Assembly (NCBI GenBank): GCA_031279815.1
Contig: JAITHW010000077.1
Span: 1 to 41,295, forward strand
Source: Treponema sp.
Lineage (GTDB): Bacteria > Spirochaetota > Spirochaetia > Treponematales > Breznakiellaceae
Length of the DNA stretch: 41,295 bases
Direction of reading: 5' to 3'
Part shown: piece after piece, positions 32,876 to 41,139 of the stretch
Position numbering within the stretch: the stretch's first letter is position 1
Layout: each line of letters opens with the position of its first letter
Made by a program: the position numbers and the translations under genes
Notes under the pieces: generated by a model
What the model was told of the DNA's origin: nothing
Databases searched by the model: none
The model's input: only the letters and a program-made list of their open reading frames with translations

Positions 32876-33352
32876 TTACTCTGTCCCGAAAACCAGAACC
32901 GCTTCCATGCCCTCCATATCCCTGGTGTACAGTTCCAGCCTGCCCTGTACCAAAGCCCAGCGGGTTACCTGGGCCAGATAATCGTAATAGGCCTGTTCTT
33001 TGAGGTCTTCAGGTTCTTTAAAACTCGCCATACGGGTACCTGCTATGGTGTTAAAAGAAATCCCGTGATCCCCTTCCCGTTGATAGGTAGCCGAATAACG
33101 GTTAGGCGCAGCCCTACCGCCGGCCCGCTCGGAATCGAATTGCAGGATGTAGAAATCGCCCATATCTTCGGCTTCCAATTTGGAACGGCTGAAACCCGTA
33201 TCCCCGGAAAGCGTTTTTATTCTCAATAGCCGCCAGGTTTTTCCCTGAAGAGCCGCAAAGCCGGCAGCATCCTGTTTAGCCGAAGCTCCGCCGGTACAAG
33301 CGGTAAAGCCGATTAAGCACACAAAGGCACAGGTTTTTAAGAAATTACTCAT
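32876..33352 (-). CDS. META/HslJ-domain lipoprotein
   Basis: 158 residues. The signal peptide ends GFTAC (lipobox, Cys19). The mature part begins with LQGKTWRLLRIKT and includes NRYSATYQREGDHGISFNTIAGTRMA and a final LVQGRLELYTRD...AVLVFG, the layout of META domains as in HslJ. These small beta-rich proteins are surface or periplasmic, linked to stress or drug tolerance; the molecular role is unclear. It stands alone with GGAG-like ribosome sequence upstream. Confidence 0.82.
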   Translation of the reverse strand: MSNFLKTCAFVCLIGFTACTGGASAKQDAAGFAALQGKTWRLLRIKTLSGDTGFSRSKLEAEDMGDFYILQFDSERAGGRAAPNRYSATYQREGDHGISFNTIAGTRMASFKEPEDLKEQAYYDYLAQVTRWALVQGRLELYTRDMEGMEAVLVFGTE

Positions 33353-33543
33353 ATTTTTTTCTCCTATTTTTTAAACATACTGCTTTTCAGGATAAGATGA
33401 AAGAATCCCTAAAATACTTCATGCCGCCTTGAATGTTCCGGAAGCCGCCCTCTTTACCGGTTAAGGCCCGGTATACTATACTTTCTCAATCATGGATCAA
33501 AGTAATTGTCGAGATTCTAAGGGAAGACGGGAACCGCCTTAAA

Positions 33544-34287
33544 GTGAATATTATCCTCTTTGAAGGCCATGAACTGGGTAAGCCGCTTCCCCGGCGGGAT
33601 GAACGGGCCGTACACCTCCTCAAGGTACTGCATAAGCGGGAGGGGGATCGTTTTGATGCCGGGGTTCTAGGCGGCAATCTAGGAACCGGCCGCATTGCAA
33701 AAGTCAACGGCGACGGTTCCATAACCTTTTCTCTTGAACTGTATGCCTCTCCTCCATCAAGATCTCCTGTACGCATGGCGGTAGGGTTTCCGCGGCCCAT
33801 ACAGCTCAGGAGGCTTTTGCGGGATCTTGCCAATCTGGGGGTAGAAGCGGTCGATCTCATCGGAACGGACCTGGGGGAAAAGAGCTATCGAGACACCGCT
33901 CTCCTCCTAGACGGCAGGGCTAAAGCGGCGCTTATCGAAGGGGCTGTTCAGGCCAGGGATACGGCCATACCGCGCCTGTCGGCGTACCCTTTTCTGCATC
34001 AATGGCTTGAAAAACGTCCCTGGGATGCGGACGGACTCCATTTAGATGCCTGTCTTATTGCGGCGGATAATGTGCGTCCCCAAGGCTCCCTATCCCTTCT
34101 TGGTCCGGCGCCGCCGTATATAGTTGCAGCGGTCGGGTCCGAGCGGGGATGGTCCGACCGGGAACGGGATCTGCTGGAACACGCGGGGTTTCGACGGCTT
34201 TCTATGGGAACCCGGGCGTTACGTACCGAAACCGCTTGTATTGCCGCCGCAATTTTGGCTATGGAAAAAACCGGGGAACTAAGATAA
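33544..34287 (+). CDS. rsmE: 16S rRNA (uracil(1498)-N(3))-methyltransferase RsmE
   Basis: 247 residues from GTG 33544, chosen because NIILFEGHEL then starts like family members and the length is normal; ATG 33433 would add 37 non-matching residues. PUA-like N-terminal part (HLLKVLHKREGDRFD) is followed by a SPOUT methyltransferase domain with VGSERGWSDRERDLLEHAGFRRLSMGTRALRTETACIAA, the knot and SAM site. It methylates U1498 of 16S rRNA. The next gene starts 3 bp after its stop, so they are probably cotranscribed. Confidence 0.93.
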   Translation: MNIILFEGHELGKPLPRRDERAVHLLKVLHKREGDRFDAGVLGGNLGTGRIAKVNGDGSITFSLELYASPPSRSPVRMAVGFPRPIQLRRLLRDLANLGVEAVDLIGTDLGEKSYRDTALLLDGRAKAALIEGAVQARDTAIPRLSAYPFLHQWLEKRPWDADGLHLDACLIAADNVRPQGSLSLLGPAPPYIVAAVGSERGWSDRERDLLEHAGFRRLSMGTRALRTETACIAAAILAMEKTGELR

Positions 34288-34290
34288 AAT

Positions 34291-35112
34291 ATGGTTATGA
34301 ATCAAGATCAGATTAAGACCGCGCTTCTTGCTATTGAAGATGCGCCTTTGGATTTTACCCTTGTCTTTTCAGGGAAAAAGAGCAAAAAGGTAAACGGCCT
34401 GTATAAACCTGAATCCAGGGAAATCGTCATCCACAACCGCAATTTCAGTGACGACAACCTTCTATTGTATACCGCCCTCCATGAATATGCCCACCATCTC
34501 CATGCCTGCTCCCGGGGCGGGCGCTTATCCGCCCGTTCCCACACTACGGAGTTCTGGGCTATTCTCCATAAACTTTTAGAAAAAGCCGAAACCAAGGGGG
34601 TTTATAAAAATGTCTTTGCCGATTCCCCGGAACTGAACGAATTGACCAAGATTATCAGGCAGAAATTTCTCCAAGAAAACGGCGGCCTCGTGAAGGATCT
34701 GGGTATGCACCTCCTCAAAGCGCATGAGCTTTGTATTGCCATAGGAGGCCGCTTTGAAGATTATATTGATCGAATACTTAGGATTCCCAGGAATTCCGCA
34801 CAAATAGCGATGAAGATATATCAATATAATTTGAACACCTCCGTAGGCGCGGAAAATATGCGGTTTCTCGCGGGAATCAGGAACGAGGAGGAGCGCATGA
34901 CTGCGGAAGCTTCCCTGCTCAAAGGGAAAAGTCCGGATACGGTGAAAACAGAGTCGAAACGCCGGACTTTAGGCATCCCAACGCCGGAAGAAGAGCCGAA
35001 AATCCGGTTGGAAAAGGAAAAATCAAGGCTTGAACAGACCATCGCTTCCCTGTCAAAACGGCTGACCGAAGTGGAACGGGAATTGGAACATATAGGAGGA
35101 AGCGGGGATTAG
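34291..35112 (+). CDS. Putative HExxH metallopeptidase-like protein with coiled-coil tail
   Basis: 273 residues. Residues about 62-70 read LHEYAHHLH, a clear HExxH zinc motif within a helix, preceded by short strands (YKPESREIVIHNRNF). No second metal ligand can be assigned with confidence. The middle part is helical, and residues about 225-270 (EEPKIRLEKEKSRLEQTIASLSKRLTEVERELEHI) form a coiled coil. No signal peptide, so cytoplasmic. It follows rsmE by 3 bp. ATG 34297 is an alternative start. The family is not recognised; a protease or a zincin-fold scaffold are both possible. Confidence 0.75.
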   Translation: MVMNQDQIKTALLAIEDAPLDFTLVFSGKKSKKVNGLYKPESREIVIHNRNFSDDNLLLYTALHEYAHHLHACSRGGRLSARSHTTEFWAILHKLLEKAETKGVYKNVFADSPELNELTKIIRQKFLQENGGLVKDLGMHLLKAHELCIAIGGRFEDYIDRILRIPRNSAQIAMKIYQYNLNTSVGAENMRFLAGIRNEEERMTAEASLLKGKSPDTVKTESKRRTLGIPTPEEEPKIRLEKEKSRLEQTIASLSKRLTEVERELEHIGGSGD

Positions 35113-35186
35113 GAATACAATGAGGGCCGGATATTGCGGCGGCGTACATCCCGCTATAATACCGGACGCTTTCGGTCTCGGTCCTG

Positions 35187-35528
35187 CTAGATCAAAACCC
35201 CGCCGGTTCCCCAGTTTTCAAATTCCAAAATATTTAGATACATGTGTTCTTTTTTAAATCCCAGCTCCTTGGACAAAAGATCAAATATCCCCGCGGTGAG
35301 CTGTTTCTTGGGTTCCAAACCGGTCTCGGTGTAGAGCCGCACCTCAATAAACGCTCCCGGAACCTCTTCTCCGGCACGATACAGGGTACGGCCGCCGGAA
35401 AAGTCTACCAGCAGTCCGGCCTCGGTTTTGGCGGGAATTAGAGTGATCAGCCGGCCAAGTTCGGTCTTAATCTTCTCTTTCTTGACGCCGGAAAGCTCCC
35501 GCGCCGTATTGATAGCAATATAGGGCAT
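35187..35528 (-). CDS. Tautomerase/MIF superfamily-like protein
   Basis: 113 residues starting Met-Pro-Tyr-Ile-Ala-Ile-Asn, the signature of the tautomerase superfamily, in which Pro after the removed Met is the catalytic base. ATG 35528 is favoured over ATG 35534 because AGAGG then sits seven bases upstream and the Pro lands in place. The length matches MIF-like double-unit proteins. Substrate unknown. The C-terminal part (ILEFENWGTGG) resembles the Trp-containing end of such proteins. Confidence 0.75.
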   Translation of the reverse strand: MPYIAINTARELSGVKKEKIKTELGRLITLIPAKTEAGLLVDFSGGRTLYRAGEEVPGAFIEVRLYTETGLEPKKQLTAGIFDLLSKELGFKKEHMYLNILEFENWGTGGVLI

Positions 35529-35636
35529 AGGCATACCTCTAAACAGAATTATTCCCCGGCGCACATATCAAAAGAGGGAATGGGAAATCCCATAACTTCC
35601 CAGCCGGATTTGTTCAATACAAGCAAAACCCGCCGC

Positions 35637-35852
35637 TTATTTACCCTTTGATCCGATGAGGGTAAAGGTTAGTCCGGTTTGGTAACGACAGTCCGGATTA
35701 TCGGGGTTTATTATCTTTCCATTGGTATAGAACCCCACACTTCCTGTGGAAAATTCCTTTGGCGTTGCATACAGCCGCCCCCATTCTTGACCGCCATCTC
35801 CTACTATAATGACCTGGAGGGTTTTGGGGGCTTTTTCATCCCGGATTCCCAT
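35637..35852 (-). CDS. Small hypothetical protein, 71 residues
   Basis: Reads MGIRDEKAPKTLQVIIVGDG and contains GQEWGRLYATPKEFSTGSVGFYTNGKI, with a beta-rich, globular composition. The sequence looks like a real protein, but I recognise no family. It has no signal peptide and lies between the tautomerase-like gene and tRNA-Val on the same strand, 47 bp from the tRNA end, so it may be cotranscribed with the tRNA. Confidence 0.6.
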   Translation of the reverse strand: MGIRDEKAPKTLQVIIVGDGGQEWGRLYATPKEFSTGSVGFYTNGKIINPDNPDCRYQTGLTFTLIGSKGK

Positions 35853-35899
35853 TTTTATAACCTGCTATTCAAACAATTTTATATACAAGTAACGTGTAA

Positions 35900-35971
35900 T
35901 GGACGATGCTAGATTTGAACTAGCGGCTTCTACCGTGTGAAGGTAGCACTCTCCCACTGAGTTAATCGTCC
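35900..35971 (-). tRNA. tRNA-Val (anticodon CAC)
   Basis: 72 nt, CCA not encoded. Acceptor GGACGAT/ATCGTCC, D stem ACTC/GAGT, anticodon stem CTACC/GGTAG with loop TTCACAC giving anticodon CAC, T arm GCTAG-TTCAAAT-CTAGC, discriminator A. All stems pair perfectly. Confidence 0.96.
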
Positions 35972-35991
35972 TTAAAACGGTTGCTATTTTT

Positions 35992-36021
35992 ATAATACAA
36001 AACCCCTGCCGTTTATGTCAA
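35992..36021 (-). promoter_or_regulatory. Promoter of tRNA-Val
   Basis: TTGACA (36016-36021, minus strand), 18-bp spacer, TATTAT (35992-35997), about 20 bp before the mature tRNA 5' end. Confidence 0.7.
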
Positions 36022-36089
36022 TAGATTTAATCAGAAATGTGAAAAAACTTCAAAAACCGGATCCGCATTGACAAAGAGCGAAAAATTAC

Positions 36090-36118
36090 TTGAAAAAAAG
36101 CCCGGCCCGTTGTATGGT
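36090..36118 (+). promoter_or_regulatory. Possible argR promoter with nearby inverted repeat
   Basis: TTGAAA (36090-36095), 17-bp spacer, TATGGT (36113-36118). Just downstream, CATTCACTAT-AATTATTA-ATAGTAATG (about 36128-36155) is an imperfect inverted repeat that could be an autoregulatory operator; it does not match the E. coli ARG box well. Confidence 0.4.
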
Positions 36119-36174
36119 TATACAAGTCATTCACTATAATTATTAATAGTAATGTTTTCTTACCGGAGATACCT

Positions 36175-36645
36175 GTGAAAGAGCGATCGGCCCGTTTAAA
36201 AGCAGTCCGAAAATTGATAAAAGCCTACCGAATCGAGTCTCAGGAGACCTTGCTGGGATATTTACAGAAAGAAGGATTTATAGTTACCCAGGCAACCCTC
36301 TCGCGGGATTTAAAACTCCTGAAAGTAGGCAAGATATCGGACGGACAGACCGGCTATGTCTATACGCTCCCCGGGGAAGATGAACAGCAGGAAACCGAAC
36401 GGACCTATATCCATGATTTCCTTAGGGGTTATGTTTCCATCGAATGGTCCGGCAATATGGTGGTAATCAAAACCTATTCGGGCCATTCCGATTCGGTGGC
36501 ACTGGCGCTGGATAATCTGGGGCTTGATGACGTGCTGGGTACCATTGCCGGGGATAATACGGTTTTTGTATGCCTCAGAGAGGGCATAAGCGGGGAAGAT
36601 TTTATGAACCGTATGAAAGCAAGCATACCCGAGCTGGAAGAATGA
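36175..36645 (+). CDS. argR: Arginine repressor ArgR
   Basis: 156 residues from GTG 36175. Winged helix-turn-helix N terminus (KLIKAYRIESQETLLGYLQKEGF, then TQATLSRDLKLLKVGK), a short linker and the C-terminal hexamer/arginine domain (MVVIKTYSGHSDSVALALDNL, LGTIAGDNTVFV). ArgR represses arginine synthesis and activates its breakdown when arginine binds. No arginine pathway genes are in the window; an imperfect inverted repeat upstream may be its own operator. Followed by pgi, 132 bp downstream. Confidence 0.94.
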   Translation: MKERSARLKAVRKLIKAYRIESQETLLGYLQKEGFIVTQATLSRDLKLLKVGKISDGQTGYVYTLPGEDEQQETERTYIHDFLRGYVSIEWSGNMVVIKTYSGHSDSVALALDNLGLDDVLGTIAGDNTVFVCLREGISGEDFMNRMKASIPELEE

Positions 36646-36777
36646 GAGGAGCCGGCCCGGAACGCCTCTACAGGTGAAGGCGCGGGCGGTTCCAAACGTA
36701 TAAAGAGACGGAGGGATAGAAAACCGGTGTGATCTGTCCATATTCAAAGAGAAATCAGAAACATTTAGGAGGTAATA

Positions 36778-38358
36778 ATGGATTATCTTGATTTCGATAA
36801 AACCGCAGCTTATAAAAAGCTGTCGGATCTGGCGTCCAAGGGTAAAGCCTTTGATTTCGGTTCCCTGCTCAATGCCGAGCGGGTGCAGAAGAACATCGTT
36901 CCTATGGCCGCGGGGCTGACCTATTCCTGGGCGGCCAAGGCGGTAGACGCTCCGGTATTGGCGGGTCTCCAATCCCTCGCGGATGAGCAGGAACTTATTG
37001 GGAAATATAAGGCCCTTCTGAATGGGGAAACCATGAATACCGGGGAAAAGAGGAAGGTTCTGCACCATCTGTTGCGGGGGCAACTGGGAAAACCCGTGAA
37101 CCATGCGGGGAAGGACATCGGCGCGTTTTACCGTCTGGAACTGGACCGTTTCTCCTCGTTTGCCGAGGATGTTCACCGTGGCAAACTGCGGGGAACCACT
37201 GGGAAGGCCTTTACCGCGGCGGTGCAGATAGGCATAGGCGGTTCCGACTTGGGGCCCCGGGCGCTGTATCTTGCGCTGGAACAGTGGGCGGCCTCGGAAA
37301 GCAAGCGCCATCTGCGCGCGGCGTTTATTTCCAATGTTGACCCCGACGATGCTTCTCAGGTGGCGGCTTCGGTACCCCTGGAAGAGACTATGTTTGTGCT
37401 GGTCTCCAAGAGCGGCACCACTCAGGAAACCCTGGCCAATGAGCTTTTCGTCAAGGATAAACTGGCCAAAGCGGGGCTGGATCCCAGCAAACACCTGGTG
37501 GCGGTTACCAGCGAAACAAGTCCGCTGGCCCATAACCCCGCGTATTTGGACTCCTTTTACATCGACGATTTCATTGGAGGCCGCTATTCATCCGCTTCGG
37601 CGGTCGGAGGGGTGATCCTCTCTTTGGCATTTGGCCCCGATGCATTTAAAGACCTCTTGGCCGGGGCTCACGAAGCGGATAAACAGGCTCTGGAACCGGA
37701 TATTTTGAAGAACCCCGCGCTTTTGGACGCGCTTATCGGCGTCTGGGAGCGGAACTTCCTGGGGTATCCCTATACCGCGATTCTGCCCTATAGCCAAGCC
37801 CTTTCCCGTTTCCCCGCGCATCTGCAGCAGCTCGACATGGAATCCAACGGCAAGCGGGTAAACCGGGACGGCCAACCAGTGGCCTACTCCACAGGGCCGG
37901 TGGTCTTTGGGGAGCCGGGAACCAACGGGCAGCATTCCTTTTACCAGCTCCTCCACCAGGGTACGGACATCATTCCTCTCCAGTTTGTGGGCTTCATCGA
38001 CAGTCAGCGGGAGGACGACGTTGCCGTAGACGGCTCGGTGAGTCAGACCAAGCTCAAGGCGAATCTAGCGGCCCAAATCGTGGCGTTTGCCAAAGGTAAA
38101 ACCGACCCGGACAGGAACAAGGAATTCCTAGGAGGCCGTCCTTCAAGCCTCATCTGCGGCAAACGGCTCACTCCCAAAGCTCTGGGCGCTCTGCTTGCGC
38201 ACTTTGAAAACAAGGTCATGTTTCAGGGCTTTGTTTGGAATCTCAACAGTTTTGATCAGGAAGGGGTTCAGTTGGGAAAGATTCTCACCAAGAAAGTTCT
38301 TTCCGGTAATTCCGGGGACCCCGCGCTGGATGCGTACAGCAAAATGCTGGGAATATAG
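36778..38358 (+). CDS. pgi: Glucose-6-phosphate isomerase
   Basis: 526 residues. AVQIGIGGSDLGPRALY, VSKSGTTQETLANE (phosphate-binding SIS loop), GGRYSSASAVGGVILSL and GKRLTPKALGALLAHFENKV are typical. It interconverts glucose-6-phosphate and fructose-6-phosphate in glycolysis. A strong AGGAGGT ribosome site lies seven bases before ATG 36778, suggesting high expression. The protein is somewhat longer than the short bacterial type, as in other spirochaetes. The 390-bp gap that follows has only a terminator-like hairpin and no gene. Confidence 0.96.
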   Translation: MDYLDFDKTAAYKKLSDLASKGKAFDFGSLLNAERVQKNIVPMAAGLTYSWAAKAVDAPVLAGLQSLADEQELIGKYKALLNGETMNTGEKRKVLHHLLRGQLGKPVNHAGKDIGAFYRLELDRFSSFAEDVHRGKLRGTTGKAFTAAVQIGIGGSDLGPRALYLALEQWAASESKRHLRAAFISNVDPDDASQVAASVPLEETMFVLVSKSGTTQETLANELFVKDKLAKAGLDPSKHLVAVTSETSPLAHNPAYLDSFYIDDFIGGRYSSASAVGGVILSLAFGPDAFKDLLAGAHEADKQALEPDILKNPALLDALIGVWERNFLGYPYTAILPYSQALSRFPAHLQQLDMESNGKRVNRDGQPVAYSTGPVVFGEPGTNGQHSFYQLLHQGTDIIPLQFVGFIDSQREDDVAVDGSVSQTKLKANLAAQIVAFAKGKTDPDRNKEFLGGRPSSLICGKRLTPKALGALLAHFENKVMFQGFVWNLNSFDQEGVQLGKILTKKVLSGNSGDPALDAYSKMLGI

Positions 38359-38561
38359 CGGTTTTTAACCCTGAGAACCCGGAGATTTACGCAGAGAACG
38401 CGAAACTTTGAAATCCGCATTTTCTGCGGACCTCCGGGATCTTGCGGTTTCTTATGCTCTCTTGAAAAAATGGATACGAAGAGGGTGTTCAGTTTTTTTG
38501 CTCATCCCCAACAAAAAACGCTTTGATTTCTCCGCCCTCTACGGGCAAAGGTCTTTTCTAT

Positions 38562-38608
38562 AAAACCGCCGTTCCTTCAAAGGCATACGCGAGGGAGCGG
38601 CGGTTTTT
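38562..38608. terminator. Terminator hairpin in the gap after pgi
   Basis: AAAACCGCCGTTCC pairs with GGGAGCGGCGGTTTT across a loop of about 18 bases, with A and T tracts on both sides, so it could act in both directions. It lies between pgi and the converging minus-strand coiled-coil gene. The sequence before it (CTACGGGCAAAGGTCTTTTCTA) recurs in similar form at about 40289-40310. Confidence 0.6.
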
Positions 38609-38750
38609 CCGGTTGCCCTTTGGTTTCTACTTGGTTCTCTCCCGCCGGTGGTTCCCTCCTTTTGAGCAGGAGGACTGGGCCGGCTTTTGCCCAAAAGCGG
38701 TATTTCCGCATTTGCCGCACCGCCATTGCGCGGAAGGGGTTTCTACATAC

Positions 38751-39473
38751 CTAGCCCACCGGTGTCCCCCGCCTTATAAACCCAAGTTCAATGCCTTTGC
38801 TCAATTTCTTTTGAAACTCCGATTCAATCTCGTCTGCGGTACGATCAGCCCGGTTTATTGATGCGTCGTCATATCTTGTATCAACACTGCTCACTACGCC
38901 ATTTTTATAATTGACCCTCCTGTATTCTTTTATTATTGTGTCGGAAATATTTCTGCCGGCTCCAATAAATTTCGGCGTAATGCCGGAAACAGAGATCGTA
39001 TTACCGTCCAGCTTTGACACCTTTACCGCGTTCAGGTCAACGCCAAATTTTGCCTGAATATCATGGGTTATGACTACAAGCACTTGATTATTATACGCAT
39101 TTGCGCGCAATCCCCACCCATTTTCCAATTCAGTTAATTTTTCAATCCTGGCCAATGTTTGATTTAAATTGGTTTGTAATAAGGCTACCTCCAGTATTTT
39201 CTGGAAACTTTGCATACTTATTCCGGCGTTTTCGAGCAATTTAATGTTATCGTTCAATGATTCTATCTCTATTGATTGTTTGGCTATGGTAATTTGATTT
39301 TCCAGTTTTTCCCGCTCCAAAACCCTTATTTTGTTTTCCGCCTTCAATCGTGCCACTTCAGCCCGCTGGGCTTTAATTTCGGCTTTTTCCTCATCGCGTA
39401 TGGCGCCCTCAACCGCTATATCAACAAGATTATTAAATGCGGAAATAACCGGAACCATTAAAAAACAGCTCAA
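38751..39473 (-). CDS. Membrane-anchored coiled-coil protein (DUF4230-like layout)
   Basis: 240 residues if started at TTG 39473, which has no ribosome site; the frame is open further upstream without ATG or GTG. A hydrophobic segment around the start (ASLAITASTVLSCFLMVPVI) is followed by a coiled coil (about residues 25-80, Glu/Lys/Ala rich). A globular C-terminal part follows with LEVALLQTNLNQTLARIEKL and FGVDLNAVKVSKLDGNTISVSG, whose order resembles DUF4230 proteins. The upstream 28-codon frame (39515-39601) encodes another membrane span and ends on TTTAAAATAA; a -1 shift there would join both into one protein with a membrane hairpin. Function unknown. Confidence 0.65.
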   Translation of the reverse strand: MSCFLMVPVISAFNNLVDIAVEGAIRDEEKAEIKAQRAEVARLKAENKIRVLEREKLENQITIAKQSIEIESLNDNIKLLENAGISMQSFQKILEVALLQTNLNQTLARIEKLTELENGWGLRANAYNNQVLVVITHDIQAKFGVDLNAVKVSKLDGNTISVSGITPKFIGAGRNISDTIIKEYRRVNYKNGVVSSVDTRYDDASINRADRTADEIESEFQKKLSKGIELGFIRRGTPVG

Positions 39474-39514
39474 AACCGTTGACGCGGTTATTGCCAGGCT
39501 TGCGTTTATTTTTC

Positions 39515-39601
39515 TTATTTTAAAAATCGAAAAAATACTATAGCGAAAATACCGGCTAATCCGCCGCCGACAACAAGAACCGCCGTAGCGGCTTTTACCA
39601 T
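39515..39601 (-). CDS. Small transmembrane frame, possible N-terminal part of coiled-coil protein
   Basis: 28 codons, [20 protein letters not shown] followed by IVFFRFLK and stop TAA. A complete membrane span with a basic end. In the present DNA it is also in frame with the FGE copy 3 remnant. No ribosome site is visible before ATG 39601. The last codons T-TTA-AAA form a canonical slippery heptamer immediately before the stop. It may be an independent small protein, the start of the next gene, or a sequencing or mutational frameshift. Confidence 0.45.
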   Translation of the reverse strand: MVKAATAVLVVGGGLAGIFAIVFFRFLK

Positions 39602-39619
39602 GTTTAACATGTCATACCA

Positions 39620-40192
39620 AGTGGTAATATTATCCCCCGTATTGAAAGGCGTAGTGGTCCCCGCACGGTACGCATACTCCCACTCCGCCTCAGTGGGCAG
39701 ATTGTCCCCGCCGGTAAAATAACTGGGATTTTCCCCAATCACCGCCCGGTACTCAGCCTGGGTAACCTCATACCTGCTCATATAAAAGGAACTCATCGTA
39801 ACCTGATGCAGTGTTTCATCACTATCTCTTTTAGGCTCGGACTCAAGGCTCCCCATCCCGGATTCGGCGGCGGCGCCGGGCTTGTCGACCCAAAGAGCGC
39901 CGCCTCCAGAACGTCCAGCGCCTCGGCGGAGAGCACCGGATCAATGCCGTGTTCATTCCGCACTTTTTGCGCGATTGACGTTTTGCGGGATGCCCGTTCC
40001 GCCATGTCCGCCGCGGTTTTAAGCGCGTTATACGCGCTGCTTTGGATACAGCGGCCAAAGGCCGTACGCAGGGGCTTAGGCTCATCCTTCGCCAGGTCGC
40101 TGAACAGCGACTTGAGCCGCGCCGCATAGCCCAGCACTTCCTCGCCGTACTGGGCGGCGATCTGCTTCGATATTCACGAGATTAGTGTTCAT
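39620..40192 (-). pseudogene. FGE/SUMF1-like protein, copy 3 (heavily decayed)
   Basis: Starts at ATG 40192 behind AAGGAGA. A frame change within the first 15 codons is followed by the shared N-terminal domain ([33 protein letters not shown]). A deletion with frame change then removes the linker and the GGTFMMGSP entry (near 39856). A second deletion joins GDNLP directly to [12 protein letters not shown], consistent with recombination between LPVE and LPTE coding repeats. After FNTGDNITT the sequence switches to the unrelated membrane-span frame. No functional FGE product is possible. Confidence 0.8.
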
Positions 40193-40423
40193 GGGTTTTC
40201 TCCTTCTTTAAACCTGCTATGGGCGCATATCCTTTTCTTCTCGTTTGCCAATAGCGCCGATAATCCGAATCCCCGCCCCTACGGGCCAGGGCCTTTTCTA
40301 AATCAGCGCCGGAGGCTGTCCACGGATTACACGGATTTTCACGGATTAATAAGCGGTACTGAAATCCCTGTTAATCCGTGGAATTCTTATATCAATACAA
40401 CTTTTTCCCCTCCCTTTCCCTTC

Positions 40424-40938
40424 CTACGGCACAATCGCCGAGTAGATTTCCCCCAGGGTCCCTTTTTGCCTACGGTGTTTTCCCAGCGCAGGCAGAAATA
40501 CACGGTTTTTTCCCGCTCATGGCCTTGAAAGTTCAGGATAAAGGGCGAGGCCGTGTCGAACTCCGAATGGATCAAGCCTTCCGGGCTGTTTACGGGGGTA
40601 TCGCTTATCATCCATCTGAGTTCCGCGCCGTGGACCCCGTGAGGCTTTGCTTTGCTCTTGCTCCCGTTACCGCAGGATTGTAGAGATATCTCTTGATGAA
40701 AGCCCGGATTTCGTGTTCATAAAGGGATCGGGCGTCGTTTTTCGCGGCGGTGTCGGGGGCGTCCGTGATTCGGCTGTTCGGCTTCGGCGTAAGCGGCATC
40801 AAAGACCGTTTGTTTCGACTTCAGCGCTGGGACCGCTTCAGAGGGGATTTTGATTGCCGGAGCGTGAGTTTCCAGATAGGCCATGAATGTTTTTTGCCAT
40901 TCATGGAACCCGCTATTGGATTTTGGTATGGAAGGCAT
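40424..40938 (-). pseudogene. Frameshifted gene of unknown function
   Basis: Starts at ATG 40938 behind a strong AAGGAGG (MPSIPKSNSGFHEWQKTFMA). Reading continues in three successive frames: to AYAEAEQPN, then TDAPDTAAKNDARSLYEHEI and RAFIKRYLYNPAVT, then TPVNSPEGLIHSEFDTASPF and VYFCLRWENTVGKKGPWG. The expected end EIYSAIVP* needs one G more in a G run near 40450. It resembles a family of bacterial proteins with the pattern TPVDTEAKNxARK...I..FVxxYLRxPPVT that I know by motif only. At least two or three frame changes make it a pseudogene. Confidence 0.6.
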
Positions 40939-40971
40939 AATTCCTCCTTATGAGATGAGATGAAAAATAAG

Positions 40972-41139
40972 CCGGTCTCAAGACCGGATGTTCCAGTCTC
41001 GATGCTGAAGACCCCAGCCTCAAGGCCGAAGGTCCCGGCCTCGTATCCGAAGACTTCAGACACGAGGCCGAAGGCTCCAGCCTCAAGCCTGAAGACTTCA
41101 GACATGAGCCTGAAGACTCCGGTCTTGAGACCAAGACAA
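40972..41139. repeat. Tandem repeat, eight units of 21 bp
   Basis: Eight consecutive degenerate 21-bp units with consensus CCAGCCTCAAGCCCGAAGACT, e.g. units at 40972, 40993 and 41014. Because 21 is a multiple of three, frames through it encode heptapeptide repeats: minus strand FGLEAGV-like or LKSSxxR-like, plus strand ASRPKTP-like. Three frames (two minus, one plus) are open across it. It abuts the start of the frameshifted gene at 40938. About 150 bp beyond it to the window end shows nothing recognisable. Confidence 0.85.

Noticed and set aside
36120-36160. ARG box before argR
   Set aside because: There is an imperfect inverted repeat, but it does not fit the known ARG box pattern; kept only as a possible operator.
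36310-37533. Minus-strand open frame of 407 codons
   Set aside because: Antisense to argR and pgi, both certain genes.
40972-41139. CRISPR array
   Set aside because: Units are contiguous 21-mers without spacers and are degenerate, so this is a tandem repeat.
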